Source: Hirsutella rhossiliensis (lineage: Eukaryota > Ascomycota > Sordariomycetes > Hypocreales > Ophiocordycipitaceae). From it: a stretch of DNA of 64,000 bases. Each line of letters starts with the position of its first letter. Positions within the stretch are counted from its first letter, which is position 1. Positions 36,220 to 47,200 of the stretch are shown piece after piece. The stretch spans positions 5,828,001 to 5,892,000 of the forward strand of contig NW_025408670.1 in the NCBI RefSeq assembly GCF_020360975.1, in the 5' to 3' direction. The position numbers were made by a program, and so were the translations under genes. The notes under the pieces were generated by a model. It was not told the origin of the DNA. It worked only from the letters and a program-made list of their open reading frames with translations, and searched no databases.

Positions 36220-37457
36220 GTCAGGTTTTTGATTAATTAGAGCGAGCCTTGATGGGTTCGGCAGGGGGGCAAGGAAAAAGTGACGGCAGGCCAGCAAACA
36301 AGTCGCTTTGGAATGGCACTGGCTGCTTGGTTCCCGCGTTGTTCTTGGGGAAAGGTATCTGCATGGTCATCTGGGGATAGAGCGGCGTTGTCTGGCGCTT
36401 CAGCAGCATCCAACGATGTGATGAATAGATGAAAGCGCTTACAAAGTCCTTCAGCCATGAGCCAAGAGTCGTGCGAAGACGTCTGCTTCGCGCGATCCGT
36501 ACTGGTCCTGCCTTTGCTGTCCGTACGTACGTACATTCATCGCACTCGAGAGTATTTCCTCTCTCTCTCCTTTGTCTCTCTGGACCTCCTCTTTATTCGA
36601 CCAACAAGAATGGCGAACTGGCTCGGAGAACGGAGTAGGTCTTTATTGCAATCCCCAGTGCCATTCAGCGTCGCAGTCGCCGGCTGCTCGCCAATCGTGG
36701 CCTTGTTTTCCGGACTCCCGAGCTGCGGTGCTCCCCACGACGCGTCTGGATTTCAAGCTCACGGCGCCAGCTCGCGTCTCGACGCCCTGTCCTGTCCACT
36801 CCCCCCGTTTCCATCCTCGGCGGATTCTTCTGCCGGAGCACCGCTTTCCCCCAATCAAGGCCGAGGCCTGCCTCCAGTCGATTTCCCACCACCAAGGTCA
36901 GGAATGCTGCTGTCAGCGTGCCCCATCTACATACCTCGCGAGCCCTTATCAATCACCGGCGATGCCCCTGCTCGCACTAGTCCAGCTTGCAAGTGTTAAA
37001 CGATATCCATTGCGGCTGTCTTACCACCCCTCCTCCTCTTTTAGCAGGCCCTGGAGCCAGCTGCGGGCCACTGCTCAAAGCCCGCTTCACCATCCGCCTG
37101 GTCGCTCTTGTTGCCTAACATCCGGGGCCGCAACATCTCCCCGCGCTGCTGTAGCCGTGCGTAATGTGGCAGAGGTGCCGCCTAGAGAGTGCCCAGCCGA
37201 TCAACCGAGCAGAGTTGGGGGGCTGCGAATAGCTTCCAAGGCCAAACGGCCGCGGCGTCCATGGCCCAGGTGGCGGCCGCGGCTGAAAACTCCGCACACT
37301 GTCTCGAGTTCATGCCTAGATGCCCTGTCATGTTTCCATGCCTCGTTTTCGACTGAGATGTCGTCTTCCACCTTTGGCATCCCATCACCACGCGGGTACC
37401 ACTGCGTCGGGTGCAGACCAGATCGGCCATTCCTTCAGAAACTCTGCACCTGGCAGT
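36220..37457. other. Intergenic region upstream of small secreted protein gene
   Basis: 1.24 kb with overlapping Ser/Pro/Arg-rich frames that have no recognisable domain. I take it as the xlnR 3' flank plus the promoter of the small gene at 37,458. Confidence 0.5.
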
Positions 37458-37724
37458 ATGAAGTTCAACAGCATCGCCGTTATCGCTGCCGGCCTCACTG
37501 CCGGCGCCCTGGCCGCGCCGACCCAGGGATTCTCCCCCGCCAATGCCCGCTGCGAGGCCACGGCCGCCGATGCTGTTGACGACGCCCTCGGCAAGAAGCC
37601 CGGCGGCCTCCTAGGCTTTCTCGGCGATGGCTTGCTCGGCGGCATCACGCACAAGTTGGGTGTTGACGACTACCTGGAGATCTCCAACGCTCTCATCGAC
37701 AGCGCTCTTAAAAGCCCTTCTTAG
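37458..37724 (+). CDS. Small secreted protein, unknown function (88 residues)
   Basis: I do not recognise this protein. The ATG at 37,458 opens with a classic signal peptide: MKFNS, a hydrophobic core rich in Ala, Ile and Val, then a likely cleavage site at ALA/AP near residue 19-20. The mature part is about 68 residues with one Cys (residue 32), an Ala/Asp-rich stretch, a Gly/Leu-rich amphipathic segment (GGLLGFLGDGLLGG) and a C-terminal helix-like segment. There are no repeats, introns or enzyme motifs. It could be a cell-wall-associated or effector-like protein, but that is inference. The frame is open further upstream, and I chose this Met because it begins the signal peptide. The gene stands alone in a gene-poor stretch. 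Confidence 0.6.
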   Translation: MKFNSIAVIAAGLTAGALAAPTQGFSPANARCEATAADAVDDALGKKPGGLLGFLGDGLLGGITHKLGVDDYLEISNALIDSALKSPS

Positions 37725-39549
37725 GCAAGATGGGGGGAGGTGTTTCAACACCCGCCCCGGAAGCTCGAAGAGAGACCGCGGGTCAGGTCGAAACGGCTGC
37801 TGGTGAGGCTGGGGCTGCTCGCGTGGGGAAATGGGCTGGTAAATGGAGAGTGTTGCGGTAGCTGGTCTGGCAGGCCAGCCACCGTGTGCGGGAAAGGGGC
37901 TTGGGAAACAATGAATTCGGTGTTTTCGTTGTCAAGAGGATAGAAACATTGGTCAGCCCGAGTTGTAGTGTATTGTAGTGTGATGGACCTCGTGTGTGCT
38001 GTGTCTCTATCAATCTGAGCCTGTTTTGTACTTCCACTTTTGAGTCTGAGGCTTCCACGTGGACCATCATGTCGAGACGTGGCTGTCCAAGGCCGTCTAT
38101 CATATGAGAATTAACGTCGACGACAGCCTCTGCGGAACCAAGAGGTTGACGTAGGGCGGATGATGGCGTGAATGTATGGCGGCCGCTGCGGGTGGGTGGA
38201 TGCTGGAGCTTCAAGCCGAGAGAGCGTTTCGAGCAAGAGAAAGACGACTCTGGCCTTGAGTGTGGAAACGTATTTGCTCGAGGCTCTGCTTCTCGGTTAG
38301 TACCTTGATGGTTGGCGCACGCCGCAGCCAGAGGCCTCGGCCAAGAAGGGCAGATGTCTGCAAACACGCACAAGCAAAGGGAAACCAAAGGGAAGGAAGT
38401 CATTTCAGCACTCGCCCGAGCGCGAGGTTAAGTCTCCTCTCTTCCCTGTGCATCCGCATTGCATCCATCTCTCTCGAAAAATCAAACAAGAAAACGTCAC
38501 GAGGCCAACCAGCTTGGGGTGCGCGGCTCGTCAGGGTCAGGCCATGGGCTGTTCCTCTTCACCAGCCCTGCGGCCCCCCCTCTCCCCCTGGAGATTCTCT
38601 GCACTCGTCGTCGCTGCTTCCGCGTCACTGTTGCAGGCCGAGGCTGGCACGGGAGCATGCGTGGTTGCGAGGCGTGGTTGCGAGGCGTGGTTGCGAGGCG
38701 TGGTTGATGGTGCAAGGTCCAGGTTGTGGACGTGGCCGGACTGTGGGCAGATTTTTCCCGGCTGCCCGTTGGGATGGATGGACGAATCAGGCAGCAACAG
38801 AGTCGCCCGTTGCTTCAGAGAACGCAACCGACAGCTGAACGTGGCTTGAACATGAAACCGTCACCGACTGGGAGATTCTTTGTCCAGCAACAATGCTCTG
38901 ACGCAGACCATTCTCTTGCTCATCCCATGCATCCTCTCTCTGGCCTATAAGAAGCTCTGCGCCTCCAACTCGACTCACCGCCTGCCATGTGTTACTCCTG
39001 AGCTCTCTTCCCCATCATCGCCACCACCACCCTCGTCCGCTCCGTCGCGTTCCCTCGTCACTGGGCTCGCTCGACGACGGCCACCTTGGCTCTGCGTCAC
39101 CGGGAGATCGGCTCGGTACTGCAGCATCCATCTCTGGCCGTTTGCTGCCCCCGTCTCGGTGTGCCACCGCCATACCCACCCAGGTAACGCCGTCCTTTGC
39201 AGCCCATCTCATGATGCTTCCTTGGGCAACCCTCCCCCTCTACCCCTGTCTGCCGCCAGGCACACCTTGTGCCTCTCGAGAGCGTCGTGCAAGATGCCCT
39301 TCTTGACCACCAGGAGCTTCCCGGCAAGCCGTCCATCTTGTGTCAGCCCACCAGCCCGAGCACGGGAGAGGACGACACGCCAAACTATAAGAAGGGCCTT
39401 CTGTCTCCTCTCTCTCCAATCTTGGCTAACTTTGTTCTCTGCAGTTGCTCTTGTGTCTTGTCTTCCTCAGTTGAGCATCAAGTCGCTTTTGGAACCTTTT
39501 CCCGCGCCTCACCGGTTCAACCATCCCTTTCAACAACAAGTCTTTCACC
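37725..39549. other. Intergenic region with a 13-bp tandem repeat
   Basis: 1.8 kb with no gene I can support. It contains the 13-bp repeat at 38,659, TATAAGAAG motifs near 38,945 and 39,387 that could serve the gene at 39,550, and pyrimidine-rich DNA after about 39,400. Confidence 0.55.
38659..38706. repeat. 13-bp tandem repeat (GCGTGGTTGCGAG)n
   Basis: About 3.7 perfect units in non-coding DNA. Confidence 0.85.
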
Positions 39550-40503
39550 ATGGCGCGCAGAAAGCGACAGCAGATTCCCCAAGGCTTTGAGTTCGACTTC
39601 GACTTGCAGCAGGGCCAAGTTTCGCAGAAGAGGCGACGTCGCCAGACCAATGACGTCCCTGATCCTGCAATGTTCCTTGAAGACCCCTTTTTCGGCGGGC
39701 ACATTGGGCAGCCGGGACCGGCCACCATCAACGGGGGCGGTATCCATTATCGCTTCGTTCACGACGAGAATTCGCTGGGCCCGCCTTTCCCGGTCCAGAA
39801 ACGGACCGAGCCGCCGATTCTTGTGGCTAGCCACAGTCTTTTGGAGCTGGGCCTCGATATACCTCCTCAGCTGGGCAACGAAGAAGTCGTCCGTCGAAAA
39901 GGGGCCATTTGGGATGAGCTCAAATACCAGAGTGACAATATCCCGTCTCTGCCCCCGTCCAAAGTTCCCGACCTCCCTCCTAAGGAGGAGCTGCCGGCCT
40001 TTGTTGAGATCCCGGCGGGGCTCGACGCAGATTCCCGGGCGGTTCTTGAGGAGGAAAACAACCGCATCGCAAAGCTCGCTCAGGATATAGACCGCGAGCG
40101 AAACAACATGGCTGCCAAGAAGAGCCGCAGCCTCCGGGTCGAGGGAATCGCAGGATACCGCGAGCTGTGCGTCCAAGCCACAGCCAAGCTCTTCTTTCAC
40201 CGGCTCGTCGACGTCGCCTCGGGGCGCGATCCCGACTCGTGGGAGCGCCTGCCCGAGAACATCCGCGGCGATATGTTGGGGGTCATCCGGATGGCCGTGC
40301 GGAAGGCCGAAGATGACAGGACCGCCAAGAAGAAGGCAGCCGAGGCTCAAGCGCGGTTCCAGCGCGCGCAGGAAAAGAAAGCCCAGCTCGAGGCGGCGGC
40401 GGCGCTCGCAGGCCCGGTGTCGTTTGAGCAGACGGGGACGCTCGTTTCCCAGGACGAATTCGACGACACCTTCCAGGTCGAGACGCCAGACCACGGCGTC
40501 TGA
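39550..40503 (+). CDS. Unrecognised nuclear-type protein with a bZIP-like basic motif (317 residues)
   Basis: I do not recognise the family. The frame is uninterrupted, has strong coding character and starts at ATG 39,550 in a good context (CACCATGG). The N-terminus is basic (MARRKRQ; QKRRRRQ at 26-32) and could direct nuclear import. Residues 185-193 read NNMAAKKSR, which fits the fungal bZIP basic-region pattern of Asn, Ala-Ala and Ser-Arg. The heptad leucine zipper that should follow is replaced by RVEGIAGYRELCVQATAKLF. Residues 160-184 and about 275-300 are charged and coiled-coil-like. The C-terminus is acidic (DEFDDTFQ). It may be a degenerate bZIP or an unrelated conserved fungal protein. 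No neighbour suggests its role. Confidence 0.75.
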   Translation: MARRKRQQIPQGFEFDFDLQQGQVSQKRRRRQTNDVPDPAMFLEDPFFGGHIGQPGPATINGGGIHYRFVHDENSLGPPFPVQKRTEPPILVASHSLLELGLDIPPQLGNEEVVRRKGAIWDELKYQSDNIPSLPPSKVPDLPPKEELPAFVEIPAGLDADSRAVLEEENNRIAKLAQDIDRERNNMAAKKSRSLRVEGIAGYRELCVQATAKLFFHRLVDVASGRDPDSWERLPENIRGDMLGVIRMAVRKAEDDRTAKKKAAEAQARFQRAQEKKAQLEAAAALAGPVSFEQTGTLVSQDEFDDTFQVETPDHGV

Positions 40504-41422
40504 ACAGGCCGGGAACAGAAGCACGCAGGAGATTGTGTGAATGTTGGGGGCCGGGACGTCTCAGGGAGGAGGGAATCGTGCGAGGCAGGAATTGGAGACA
40601 TGACTGCACCCAGGCCCTTGTTTGAGGAAGAAGGGGCGGTGAACATTGCCAACCGAAAGAAAGAAATTGGGAACGAAAAGAGAAAAAAACACAAAAGGTC
40701 GCAGAGAGAGGCCCGGGGGCCGTGAGAATGCGGCGGTGAGTGGCCATGAAAAGCGCAGAGTCTCTCGAGGCCAGGCGTCGCTCATGGCTGCGCACTCGCC
40801 CAGGCCATGCCATTTCGTTGCCATGCTTTTCCTCCTTCTTCACATGCTGCTCAGTGCTCTAGTACAGTTCGCAGCATCAACAGAGATGCTGATCCCGCAC
40901 CCTTTGTCTCGCGCTCTCGTGGAAAGGCAAAGTCACTGGCCCGCCTTTGGGACGTGTTCGCTGCGCCGTCTTTGTTCCCCGGGCGACTCGTGTGTACAGG
41001 CAGTCCAAACCACGCGTTCGTCTGGACCTGGTAACTGAAAGCAAACGTCTCCAGACCCGACCTTGGCCCGTCCACCCCTGCTGCTGACCCTGTGAACAAA
41101 CATTTCCCCAAAGGGCTGCCTCCGACCCCCTATAAAAACTCGGATGCCCACCGCCTTGGCTCGACCGCCAGAGACAAGCAACACTGGAAGACAAAAGATT
41201 CATCGCAGCCTCAAGCAGAGAAGCAAAGAAGTCTCGGAACAAAAGGTAGCCAAAGATAAAACAATCAAAAGCAGCCGCCCCGGAACGATAACAAAAGACT
41301 CATCTCGCCAGACCAAGCCATCATCACCCAAGCCATCCATCCATCCCACAGAGACACACCAGGTCACCACCATCTTCGTCGACTAGTACGGGAACGACAG
41401 CAACCGCAACCGCAACAACACC
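40504..41422. promoter_or_regulatory. Intergenic region with TATA box for the following gene
   Basis: 919 bp without a gene. A good TATA box (CCCCTATAAAAACTCGG) lies at 41,131-41,138, about 290 bp before the next start codon, so the following gene probably has a 5' leader of about 250 nt. The leader is A-rich with no G/T-rich runs. Confidence 0.6.
41131..41138 (+). promoter_or_regulatory. TATA box
   Basis: TATAAAAA preceded by a C run, in the expected place for the gene starting at 41,423. It is one of few clear TATA boxes in the window and suggests regulated or strong expression. Confidence 0.6.
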
Positions 41423-41875
41423 ATGGCGGGCACAAAGCGCACCAACAAGGCGGAAGAGACGGCGTCGCTGGGGCCGGCAAACCCCGTGGCGGCGGCGGAG
41501 GGATCCAAGACGGCAGAGGAGCGGGTCAACGACCGCGAGTCGCTGGAGAACTACAACGGCGACATCCAGGACCGCCTGATTGATCTGGTGAACACGATCA
41601 AGAGCGACGAGCCGCCGTCAAAGGAGAGCAAGGAGGATCTCGTCGAGGCCGTCGTCTCATACATCGAGCAGCAAGCCAAGGGCAGCCTGTCCCAGGAGAA
41701 GATGCGCGCCGAGGTGCGCGCCATCACGGACCGCTTCGAAAAGCTCGCCAAGTGCCCCGTCGGCGAGAAGGGGACGGTATACCGCAAGGACACCAGTTAC
41801 TACACGAACCAGAAGCGCATCTTGACGCACCGGCAGCTTTCCAGGGAGCGGAGAGAAGAGAACAAGTCGGATTGA
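41423..41875 (+). CDS. Unrecognised small soluble protein (150 residues)
   Basis: I do not recognise this protein. It is a single uninterrupted frame with an A-rich leader and a good start context (CACCATGG). The protein is hydrophilic, with no signal peptide or membrane segment. Residues 30-125 look like a bundle of amphipathic helices (ESLENYNGDIQDRLIDLVNT, then DLVEAVVSYIEQQAKG, then EKMRAEVRAITDRFEKLAK). There is a single Cys near residue 111 and a basic tail (KRILTHRQLSRERREENK). A TATA box and a long leader point to a well-expressed gene. It is convergent with guanine deaminase (318 bp between stop codons). Confidence 0.75.
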   Translation: MAGTKRTNKAEETASLGPANPVAAAEGSKTAEERVNDRESLENYNGDIQDRLIDLVNTIKSDEPPSKESKEDLVEAVVSYIEQQAKGSLSQEKMRAEVRAITDRFEKLAKCPVGEKGTVYRKDTSYYTNQKRILTHRQLSRERREENKSD

Positions 41876-42193
41876 GGAGTCGTGCAATGGCGTGGTCCGG
41901 CATCGGTTGAAGCCAAAGACAAGGAAAGATACCAGAGTGGGGGAGGACACGGAAGAAATATGATGACGAAACGTAGCAAAGAAAGGGGGGGTTGATGTGT
42001 GTAGAGGCGATCTGCATTCAACAGAATATCGCGACAGTAGACAAGATTGCGGAGAGTTTTGTTCCTTCTCCCTTCACCGTGCATGGACGACGAAGAAATG
42101 AGAGAGACGGGTTTCAGGTCGCGGTTCCAACCCGAAGCGTGACATGATCTGAGCCCAGAGACGCCAGACACAGCCTTGAGTGTATGTTGAACG
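41876..42193. other. Convergent 3' intergenic region
   Basis: 318 bp between two stop codons of facing genes. I see nothing in it beyond 3' UTR sequence. Confidence 0.6.
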
Positions 42194-43724
42194 TCAGGGC
42201 CGCGAGTGGACCAGCCTGCCCTTGACCCAGACCTTCTTGGTGTTTCGATCGTCGCCGTTGTACAGCCACTTTGTGACCCTTTCCTCCCACGTCTCCCACC
42301 CAAACACGTCCACGTTGCCGCCGTCCCTAAACCCGTCCTCCTCTTCCTTGTCCGCTGCCCCCTCCCCGCCGTCTTGGCTCACGAGGTTGAGCTCGACGAG
42401 CTGCGCATCCCAGTGCATGCCGACCTCGAAGCCGCCGACCTTGTGCGCCAGGCCGACCACCTCGGCGCCGCCGCGCGTGGCCAAGTACAGCACCTCGTCG
42501 ACGGAGAGCTTGCACCTCTCGCGGGCGTCGCCGCTGGGCACCGGCATGGCGACGTAGCGGCTGACGAGGGCCGCCTGGCGCGCCGCCTCGAGGACCGAGG
42601 GGCTGTAGCCGCCGCTCATGTCGGTGCCGAGGCCGACGTCGATGCCGCGGTCCCACAGCCAGCGGACGCGCGCCTCGCCGCTCGTCAGGCAGGCGTTGCT
42701 GCAGGGGCAGTGGGCCACCTTTGCGCCGCGCGCCGCGACGAGCGTGGCCTCGCCCTCGGTCAGGTGGACGGCGTGGGCGAGGATGGTTTTCGCCGTCAGC
42801 AGGCCGTGGTCGTCGTAGATTTTGGCGTACGAGCCCGACTCCGGGAACAGGTCGGTGGCGAGCTTGACGTCGTCGGCGTGCTCCGAGATGTGCGTCTGGA
42901 TGGGCAGCCCCTGTCGGCGGTGCAGGTCGGCGAGGCCCAGCATCGACGGGCCCGAGCACGAGGGCGCGAAGCGGGGCGTCAGGATGGGCGAGACGATTTC
43001 GTAGTCGGCATCGATGCGCTTGACGTGGGCAATGGTCTCGAGCGTGGCCCTGAGCGATTCCTCGGCCGACTCGTCGCGGTAGTAGTCCGGGCAGATGCCG
43101 GGCGTGTCCATGCAGACGCGGCCGATCAAGGCTCGCTGGCCCAGGCCAAGGCACAGGTCGGCCAGCAGGTTGGTGGCGGCCACGTCAATGGTGGCAAAGT
43201 AGGCGGCCGTCGTGGTGCCGTGGGCCAGCGTCCGGCGCACGCAGGCCGTGTAGACCCTGCGGGCCTTGGCCAGGTCCTTGAGGCTGGCCTCGAGGGGGAA
43301 CGTGTACTTTTGCAGCCAGTCGAGGACCGTCGTCTTGCCAAAGATGCCCACGTTGGGGTACTGAGGAGCGTGGACGTGCGTGTCTGGTTTCGTGCGCCCC
43401 CAACTCTCCCCCGGTCGTCAGCGTCACGTCCTTGTCTCGAGACTGCGGGGGAGGAGAGAGCCCACCGATGAAACCGGGAAAGAAAAACTGGCCCGGCTTG
43501 CAGGCGATGAGGTCGACGTCGGCCTCGCTCCAGCCGAGCCTCCCGAGCAGCTGTTGCTTCGCGGCCGCGCTCGTCTCGCACCCCGTCTGGACCCCGACAA
43601 TCTTGCCGCCCTTGTCGACGGCGACGGCGGCATCCTCAAGGACCTCGAGCTCCTCACGCGTCTTGCTGTGGACAAACGCCCCCACCAGCAGCTGGTTTCT
43701 CTCGAGCGACCAAGCAGACGCCAT
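42194..43724 (-). CDS. Guanine deaminase
   Basis: This is a cytosolic zinc amidohydrolase that converts guanine to xanthine and ammonia in purine salvage and catabolism. Two exons, 43724-43466 and 43383-42194, encode 482 residues. The 82-bp intron splits the codon of Asp87. Spliced, the metal site reads PGFIDTHVHAPQYPN (His89, His91), with THISEH, a HAVHL segment and GLGTDMSGG supplying the remaining ligands and catalytic residues expected in the guanine deaminase branch (PQYPNVGIFG is characteristic). The length is typical for fungal enzymes. It lies in tandem with FAS beta, 515 bp downstream of that gene's stop codon. Confidence 0.92.
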
Positions 43725-44239
43725 TTTCCCCGCTGAAGCCTGGGTTGATTCTGCAAGGGTCGCGCGTCTCCGTCTCGGGAGTCTCGAAATCCACCTACAT
43801 GTACTTGGTACCGTCGGCCACGTTTCGGCGAAGCCCGACGAGGCAAACGGCGGGAAGCGACGTAATCTGATTGGCTATTTCCAGCTAATGCCTTTTTAAG
43901 CCGCATTGAGACCGGACTTTTCTGCACGACATCCGACAACTTTGGATTACTTAAGCCCGTCGACTTCATCACCAGCGCCTCTTCGCTCTCGTCTCAAGAC
44001 TCAATTCATGCTTCTTCCATCTATACGAATACGAACGTCTTGTTTACAGCGCAGTCTATCCTCTCCTGTCCCACCACAAAACATACAATCAGTGCCATCT
44101 TGGATCTCGTGTCTTCTTCTCTTTCAAGTACACAGCAGCAAAAAAAAACGCCCCCGTCTCGCCTCAATCAGCAGCTTATTTCATGACCCCCCGCTTCTTG
44201 CCCATGGCCAGTCTATACATCTTTTCCCAATGCACCTGC
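43725..44239. other. Intergenic region: guanine deaminase promoter and FAS beta 3' flank
   Basis: 515 bp between two minus-strand genes. It contains no other gene that I can see. On the minus strand the part nearest 43,725 is the guanine deaminase promoter. Confidence 0.6.
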
Positions 44240-47200
44240 TCACGCAGCGGCGCCGGGCCCCTCGTACTCCATGCTTGCACCGCTGTCGCTGCCCGCCTTG
44301 CCGTCGTCCTGCGTATACTTGTCCCAATTTGCCAGAACCGCCCCAATCTTGGGCGAGTTCGTCAGCTTGTACACCTCCTCAAAGTACTCCTTGCTGAGCG
44401 CAAAGGGCTTGGCCGTCACATTCGGAATGTATTTGCCCACCAACTTCGAAGGGTCAATCGTCGTCTTGTTGATCTTCTTGAGCAGGAATGACCGGAAAGG
44501 CTTGACGCCCGACCGCAAAAAGGTCGAGTGGAATGGCACATCGATGCCTCGCAGCGGGATTGTCGCGAATCCTCGCTCCAGCTCCAGCGGCTGCGGCTTC
44601 TTGAGTGTCGCCTCTGCGCATCCGCGAATAATCTCTCGCAAAGCCCCCTTGGCTTCCTCAATATTGCTCCTCATCTCCTCAATGTCGATTTGCTGCTTCT
44701 TGACAAAGTTTGTCACCCCGGCCAGCGTGTCGAGCGCCCTCAAGTCGCCCGCGCACACGTACTGCATGTTGGCAATGTTGTAATTGACAATCTCTAGGAG
44801 CCAGCCAGTCTCCTCGGCGATGTTGTTCACCACAAATTGCAGTGCCTCCTCGTTGAACGTCTTGGAGATGCGGCTGGGGTTCACGGCACACATCGAGTAG
44901 TTGGACCGGCCACTGGCATCTCGTTCGACCGCCACTTGCATGGTCAATCCGCGATAGAAGACGACGGAGACGAGCGACTCAATCGGCATCACGTCTGCCA
45001 ACGCAGCCAGCGCCGAGTACTCGCCTAGGGAATGCCCGGCAAACGTGCTGTCCCTGGGCACGAGGCCCTTGGCCTTCATGTCCTCAAAGCTGGCCTTCTC
45101 CATGAGCGTGAGCGCAGGCTGCGTGAACTGCGTCGCCGAGAGCAAGCCCGTCGGCGACCGGTAAGTGTACGAAGTCGTGCTCTCGTTGATGTCCTTGAAG
45201 ATGCGCTCCGACTTGATTGAGCCGTCGGCCGCCACTGTCTCAAAAGTCATGGCCATGTAGTTTTGCCTGATTGCCTTGCCTCTCGGTCCACCAAAGTGAA
45301 TTGTGTGCTCTTTGGGGTTGTTCTTGACAATGTTGGTGATGGAGAAGCCTGGTGCCAGTTAGTCTTCAAGAAGCATGAGAGCGCAAACCGAGTGTTGTCA
45401 TAGAGGCACGCAGTGACTTACCATAGTTGTCGAGGAGATACTTGTCTGCGCGGTCCCACACTTCCTTGGCAACGGGGCTGCTCGCGTACAGTTCCATGCC
45501 CATGCCCTGCTCCTGCGATCCCTGGCCAGTGAACACGTAGGCCGTCACCGGTTGCTCGATCTCCGCCTCGCCGAGGAGCACCTTCTCCTCCGTCTCCGTG
45601 TTGCTGACTTCGACCTTGATGATCTTGCGCCCGGCTACCATTCCGACATGCTGCAACTTGACCTGAATGGCGTCGTTGGGAAGAACCATTCCAACCAAGG
45701 ATGCGTGGAAGCTCCGGACGCGGCCAATGTCGTTCTCCGCAGCCCAAGTCTCGACAAGGCTGCGCACTGCGGCACTCGAGTACATGCCGTGGGTAATTGT
45801 CCCGGGAAGGTTGGCGTAGCTGGAAAAGACACGCGAGACGTGGATGGGGTTGTAGTCGCCGGACACGCGGGCGTACGTTTCATTCGAAGCCGGTGCGCGG
45901 AGCTGCAGGGGAGTCTTGCCGCTCAAGGGAATCGGATTGTCAAAGTTGATGGGCTGGTCGAGCGGCGAGCCGTTCCGCTCCAGATAGTCGATGACCGGAT
46001 TGCCGTGGGACTCGCCGGCCTCGTAATCAACACTCGCGACCTGAATCACCTCCTTGGTGGGCAGCTCCAGCAGTACTTGGCCGCGCGTCTCGACGCTACC
46101 GAAAACATCCTTGTTCCTGTAGCGCACAAGACTCTGCAGGCGAAACGTCAGGGTCTGGCCCAGCAAGTCGATGTCGCTGGGGACCTCGTCAATGGCAAAC
46201 CAATGCTTCGACCGAAGCACAGCCACATCCTTGCTCGTGGCCAGATAAACCTGAACGGGAGTTTCCACCTTGCGCTGGAACGTGTTCTCGTAGTCCGAGT
46301 ACATCCCGCGGTACAGGAATTGCGACGTCACCTCCATCACCGGCTGTCCATCTCGGGCGATTGTGCCGCAGACCTCGACCATCTTGCCCGACTCCTGGTT
46401 GATTACGGCGTTTATTTGGGCAGTGGTGGAGATCTCGTCACCCTCCTTCAACGGCTCAGCTCCAGGAATCATGCGGAACCGGTTGGACAGGTGGACCAGC
46501 TTGAGGAGATCGCCGTCAATGGTGCGCGGGAAGATGGGCTTCGTGATGGCCTTCCAGCCGACCACAATGGCAAAGTCCATGGGCGCGTAGACAACCTTTC
46601 CTGGCCTGTCGACAAACGCCTCGCCGGTGTTGCCGACTGCATGTACAAAGTCTCTGATGGCCTCCTTGGTAATGGTCGTGCGACCTCCGTCAAACTTACT
46701 CGTCACAACAGCATCAAGGTTGAGGGGGTCGTTGCCGAACCAAGCCTTCCAGTAAAACTCCTTGATGCGATCGTTGCGATCCTGCATCACTTCACGGATA
46801 GGAGCGTACCCGGCCTCGGGGTGGTAGGTAAACTTGAGGGGCAGGGCAACAGGCTTGCCGACAGCCGTGGTATCCTTGATCATGTTGACGAGAATCTCGT
46901 TCTTCCCAGTCAACTTGACTTCAATGACATCCACGTACTGGTTGTGTCTTGGCTGCTCCCTCACGATGATGGTCGTCTTCTGCGGCTCGTTGGGATACTG
47001 GATTTCCACAAACAAGCCCCGAGTAGGTGCAAAGATGCGGCGCATTGGGTTTGTCTGAAACTTTTGCCCCTGAGCGACAATTTCGGACATGAGAAGTGCG
47101 AACCTCCAGTTGCGATTCGGGCCCGCGAGAAGGGAGAGCCATGAGTCGACGGAAGGCATGGCGGCCGTCGCAGAAGATGACAAACGATAGGTGTTCTTGT

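Noticed and set aside
36572..37579. 335-codon frame upstream of and overlapping the small secreted protein
   Set aside because: Ser/Pro/Arg-rich text without domain or motif. The overlapping frame with a clear signal peptide is the better gene.
38659..38706. Tandem repeat considered as a CRISPR array
   Set aside because: Direct head-to-tail 13-bp units with no spacers, in a eukaryotic genome.
42206..43471. 421-codon plus-strand frame opposite guanine deaminase
   Set aside because: It is the antisense shadow of a well-identified enzyme and is rich in Arg, Ala, Gly and Val from GC-rich codon complements.
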